DNA from: Luteimonas galliterrae
GTDB lineage: Bacteria; Pseudomonadota; Gammaproteobacteria; Xanthomonadales; Xanthomonadaceae
DNA: 64,000 nucleotides
Reading direction: 5' to 3'
Assembly (NCBI RefSeq): GCF_023374055.1
Contig: NZ_JAMBEP010000001.1
Location: 1,240,001-1,304,000 of the forward strand
The translations under genes and the position numbers were made by a program. The first letter of the stretch is position 1. Each line of letters starts with the position of its first letter. Shown piece by piece: positions 60,181-64,000 of this stretch. Below the pieces are notes generated by a model. The model saw only the letters and a program-made list of their open reading frames with translations. It made no database searches and had not been told where the DNA came from.

Positions 60181-60663
60181 TCAAGCGCGATAACTCGCGA
60201 TCGTCTGCTCGATCCCCTTGCTCAACTCCATGACCTTGGTCGCGTACTCGGCCAGGCGGCGGTCGTCGTCGGTCTGCGGCACCCAGTCCGGCACCGGCGT
60301 GGGCTTGCCCTCCACGCCGTCCAGCGCCACGAATACGATCACGCAATGCGTGCACAGCCGGTCGCCTTCGTCGTCCATCGGATCGCGCGCGCGTACGTCG
60401 ACCGAAAAATGCATGCTGCTGGTGCCGGTGTAGACCAGCTTGGCAGAAACGGTCACCAGATCGCTGATCCGGATCGGCGCAACGAAGCGGATGCCGCCCA
60501 CCGCGACCGTGACGCTGTACTTGCCGCTCCAGCCGACCGCCGCGGCGTAGCCCACCTGGTCGATCCACTTCATCACCACGCCGCCGTGCACCTTGCCGCC
60601 GTAGTTGACGTCGGTGGGTTCGGCCAGGAAACGGAAATTGAGTTCGCGCTGGTGTCCGCTCAT
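60181..60663 (-). CDS. Hotdog-fold acyl-CoA thioesterase
   Basis: A 160-residue YciA/BACH-type thioesterase. RELNFRFLAEPTDVNYGGKV with the catalytic N-x-x-G (NYGGKVHGGVVMKWIDQVGY) is the single-hotdog core; then GIRFVAPIRISDLVTVSAKL and FVALDGVEGKPTPVPDW, ending DRRLAEYATKVMELSKGIEQ. Such enzymes hydrolyse short-to-medium acyl-CoAs in the cytoplasm. It is the last of three minus-strand genes with DUF6644- and DUF6152-like proteins upstream (42-base gap), though a functional tie is not obvious. Start ATG 60663. Confidence 0.9.
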   Translation of the reverse strand: MSGHQRELNFRFLAEPTDVNYGGKVHGGVVMKWIDQVGYAAAVGWSGKYSVTVAVGGIRFVAPIRISDLVTVSAKLVYTGTSSMHFSVDVRARDPMDDEGDRLCTHCVIVFVALDGVEGKPTPVPDWVPQTDDDRRLAEYATKVMELSKGIEQTIASYRA

Positions 60664-60705
60664 AGTGCCTCCGCCGCCAGGCGTCCTGCCGCGATGCGGC
60701 GCGGT

Positions 60706-61185
60706 TCAAGTGTAGGCGATCAATCTGCCGGCCGCGGCGACGGACAGCCAAAGCGCCAACGACAACGCCGCCTGGATGCGGCCGGCCAGCGGCGGCGAAA
60801 CGTCCCACGAAACCAACGAGTCCGACCACCGGATGCGGAACAGCACGGCATTGGCCAGCGCCAGCGCGATCGCGGCCAACTTGATCCTGAAAGCGCCGTT
60901 GCCGGAAAGCGGCACCGCATCGGCCGCGAACAGCGCGAAGCCGCTGCCCGCCTGCAGCGCCAATCCGACCCCTGCGAACGGCGTCAGCAGGCGCGAGACT
61001 TCCGGCAACGGCAGTCGGCGACCGAGTCCGAGCAGGCGCAGGTCCAGCATCAGCATAGAACCGAGCAGCAAGGTCAGCCCGAGCAGATGCACCAGATTGG
61101 CCACCGCATAAGCGCTGCCCGCGCCGCGCATCCATGCCGCGAACGCGGACGCTTCGAGCGCCGCCAACCAGCCTGCGGGTTCCAC
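60706..61185 (-). CDS. Small polytopic membrane protein (DUF6644-like)
   Basis: A 159-residue protein with four hydrophobic helices: AVANLVHLLGLTLLLGSMLML, LLTPFAGVGLALQAGSGFAL, LAAIALALANAVLFRI and ALSLALWLSVAAAGRLIAY. The pattern NLVHLLGLTLLLGSMLMLDLR, with a histidine in the first helix, is seen in small haem- or copper-related membrane proteins, and the pairing with the next exported protein is common in related bacteria. That resemblance is from memory and is not decisive. The start is GTG 61185, 10 bases after the stop of the upstream gene. Function unknown. Confidence 0.75.
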   Translation of the reverse strand: MEPAGWLAALEASAFAAWMRGAGSAYAVANLVHLLGLTLLLGSMLMLDLRLLGLGRRLPLPEVSRLLTPFAGVGLALQAGSGFALFAADAVPLSGNGAFRIKLAAIALALANAVLFRIRWSDSLVSWDVSPPLAGRIQAALSLALWLSVAAAGRLIAYT

Positions 61186-61195
61186 GCTTGCGCCG

Positions 61196-61546
61196 TCAGC
61201 GCAATTCGATGGTCTTGCCGTCCACGACGATGCGCTCGGCCCGCAGTTCGCGGGTGCCGTCCTTGCGCGGATAGCCTTCGACGGTGATGGCCTTGCCGAC
61301 TTTCAGCGCGTCCTCGGCGAGGCCGCGCGATTCCATGCGCGAAGTCGGCGCCAGCACCGCCACCCAACGTTGGCCGCGGTAATCGACCGTGATCTCCGCA
61401 TGCGGATTGCGGTAGCGCACCTCGACCGGCGCGGCGTCGAAGCGCATGACTTTGCTCGCGTCGTACGAACCCCAGCCGTGATGGGCCAAGACCGGCGCTG
61501 CGAACAGCGCGGCGACGAGCCAGAGGACGGCGATGATGCGGCGCAT
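61196..61546 (-). CDS. Exported DUF6152-like protein
   Basis: A 116-residue protein with a signal peptide (MRRIIAVLWLVAALFAAPVLA, cleaved at residue 21) and a mature start HHGWGSYDASKVM. It then has VEVRYRNPHAEITVDYRGQR, the PHAEI motif of DUF6152, and EGYPRKDGTRELRAERIVVD with a short OB-like beta barrel feel. Two N-terminal histidines after the signal cleavage could bind a metal (copper would be the usual guess). The gene is coupled to the DUF6644-like membrane protein. The family has no known role. Confidence 0.82.
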   Translation of the reverse strand: MRRIIAVLWLVAALFAAPVLAHHGWGSYDASKVMRFDAAPVEVRYRNPHAEITVDYRGQRWVAVLAPTSRMESRGLAEDALKVGKAITVEGYPRKDGTRELRAERIVVDGKTIELR

Positions 61547-61674
61547 GGCGGATCTCCTGGGGGGATGCCGCCCTTGATACCGCGCCCGGCGTTAACGCCG
61601 CGCAAGGCCGCACCGCTTGCGGCGAGCGTACCGGCGCGCGATGCTGGCCGCGTCCAGGCAAACCGGAGACGGCG

Positions 61675-62082
61675 ATGGGACGCACGATTGCAGGCGCGGT
61701 GGTGGGATTGGCCGTGGCGATGGCGGCCATTTTCCTGGTAGAGGCCCTGGCCACGGCGATTTCGCCGCCGCCGCCCGGGCTGGATCTCACCAACGAAGCC
61801 GATCTGGCGCGAATGGTGGAGCTGGCGACGCCCGCCATGAAAGCGATGGTCGTGTTCGGCTGGCTGCTGGCCAGCTTCGTCGGCGGCTGGGTCGCCGCCA
61901 AGATCAGCCGATCGCATCGCGTCGCGGCGGCCATCGTGGTCGGCATCGGCGTCGTTGCGGGCGTCATCCTCAACGCGACGATGCTGCCGCACCCGTTGTG
62001 GATGACCGTGCTGGGCGTGGCGCTGCCGATTCCGCTGGCCTGGTACGCGGCGCGGCTGGCGACGCCGCGCGCAACGCTCTGA
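61675..62082 (+). CDS. Small four-helix membrane protein
   Basis: A 135-residue protein with four hydrophobic stretches: TIAGAVVGLAVAMAAIFLVE, MKAMVVFGWLLASFVGGWVA, AAAIVVGIGVVAGVILNATM and MTVLGVALPIPLAWYAAR. A polar loop (SPPPPGLDLTNEADLARMVE) lies between helices 1 and 2. No family is assigned. The Gly/Ala-rich helices pack like small channel or scaffold proteins. It is divergent from the DUF6152-like gene across 128 bases and followed by a REP pair. Codon use matches neighbours. Function unknown. Confidence 0.72.
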   Translation: MGRTIAGAVVGLAVAMAAIFLVEALATAISPPPPGLDLTNEADLARMVELATPAMKAMVVFGWLLASFVGGWVAAKISRSHRVAAAIVVGIGVVAGVILNATMLPHPLWMTVLGVALPIPLAWYAARLATPRATL

Positions 62083-62094
62083 CTCTTCTTTCTT

Positions 62095-63295
<1,201 letters not shown>

Positions 63296-63296
<1 letters not shown>

Positions 63297-63784
63297 TGCC
63301 GTACACGCCGATCGTCGCGACCCTTGGCTACGTGTTGTCGCCCGACGGCCGCCGGGTGCTGATGCTGCACCGCAATTCGCGCCCGGACGATCACCACATC
63401 GGCAAGTACAACGGCCTGGGCGGCAAGATCGAGCCCGACGAGGATGTGCTGGCCGGCATGCGCCGCGAGATCCACGAAGAGGCCGGCATCGTCTGCGACG
63501 AACTGCAGTTGCGCGGCACGATCAGCTGGCCGGGCTTCGGCAAGCATGGCGAGGACTGGCTGGGCTTCGTGTTCGCGGTGACGCGCTTCACCGGCACGCC
63601 GTTGGAGCGCAATCCGGAGGGCACGCTGGAGTGGGTCGACATAGACCGTCTGCACGAGTTGCCGATGTGGGAGGGCGACCGCGAATTCCTGCCTTTGGTT
63701 TTCGATGCCGATCCGCGCCCATTCCACGGGGTGATGCCCTACCGCGACGGCAAGATGGTCTCCTGGCGCTACTCGCGCGCGTAG
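63296..63784 (+). CDS. Nudix hydrolase (MutT/8-oxo-dGTPase type)
   Basis: A 162-residue protein with a complete Nudix box: GKIEPDEDVLAGMRREIHEE followed by AGI (G-x5-E-x7-REUxEExGU). It opens with VATLGYVLSPDGRRVLMLHR and has the substrate-side segment FAVTRFTGTPLERNPEGTLE. The 7,8-dihydro-8-oxoguanine triphosphatase subgroup (MTH1-like, GKYNGLGGK) fits well; sanitising oxidised nucleotides is the likely task, but the exact nucleotide is uncertain. The ATG overlaps the stop of the beta-lactamase gene (TGATG). Confidence 0.9.
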
Positions 63785-64000
63785 AGCCGAGGCGTGCGCG
63801 CCTGGCCCGCTCTGTAGAGCGGAGTTCGCTCGCTGCTTTTGCTTCCGCTTCGCAAAAGCGGGCTCGCCCGCACTGCTCTTGCTCCGGCTCTGTAGAGCTG
63901 AGCTTGCTCCGTTGCTCTTCGCTCTTAAGCCGTTCGCTCTTAAGCCATTCGCTCTTAAGCCGTTCGCTCTTAAGCCATTCGCTCTTAAAGCCGTCATCCC
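63785..64000. repeat. Repeat block with 15-bp tandem array at window end
   Basis: No gene. Dyads AGAGCGGAGTTCGCTC, CTTCCGCTTCGCAAAAGCGG and CAGAGCCGG-type stretches lead into TTCGCTCTTAAGCCR, repeated about four and a half times (63925-63990), then AAAGCCGTCATCCC, the start of a GTCATCCC hairpin cut by the window edge. It is the reverse orientation of the block at 4105-4330. Confidence 0.8.

Overview
The window is a GC-rich, gene-dense chromosomal segment. Its gene content, gene order and intergenic repeats fit a gammaproteobacterium of the Lysobacteraceae/Xanthomonadaceae (Lysobacter/Luteimonas-like). This is an inference from the combination of features, not from a marker gene. No rRNA, tRNA, CRISPR array, prophage or insertion sequence was seen. 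Most genes are housekeeping genes in conserved neighbourhoods; the unusual material is mainly in repeats, leaders and a few uncharacterised genes.

Layout. 1-3428: the end of a Rieske oxygenase alpha subunit, an amino-acid permease and a convergent Bcr/CflA exporter. 3429-4347: gene-free repeat land. 4348-8081: a VOC protein, then a tandem glycine riboswitch driving gcvP, which carries an in-frame repeat insertion. 8255-11162: a ybhP-clsB-ybhN phospholipid operon. 11366-20966: an orphan histidine kinase, an M1 aminopeptidase, two unknown proteins, a DUF763 protein and a membrane PAS/EAL protein with a dead GGDEF domain.

21237-31738 (minus strand): rlmE-ftsH, a tiny glycine-zipper protein, folP, then miaA-hfq-hflX-hflK-hflC-DUF2065-purA. 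This places the FtsH protease and its HflKC regulators within about 9 kb. 31805-33955: yhbY, a Mth938-type protein and a secreted HExxH protein. 34110-45103 (minus strand): pyrG, kdsA, eno, ftsB, ispD, ispF, truD, surE, pcm, yqaA and nlpD, the classical gammaproteobacterial block, interrupted by a plus-strand Smr gene flanked by repeats. 45237-53160: a small charged exported protein, parE, an S9 peptidase, an N-formylglutamate amidohydrolase-like gene, glutathione reductase and a D-amino-acid dehydrogenase.

53192-57760: three consecutive DUF418 (YeiB-type) membrane proteins. 58059-63784: slyD, two tandem NlpC/P60 hydrolases, a thioesterase, small membrane or exported proteins, a subclass B3 metallo-beta-lactamase and a Nudix hydrolase. 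The end of the window returns to the same 15-bp tandem repeats seen near 4.2 kb.

At least five families of short palindromic repeats fill the gaps, usually as inverted pairs. Many operon junctions use 4-nt ATGA/GTGA/TTGA stop-start overlaps, which were used to choose several starts.
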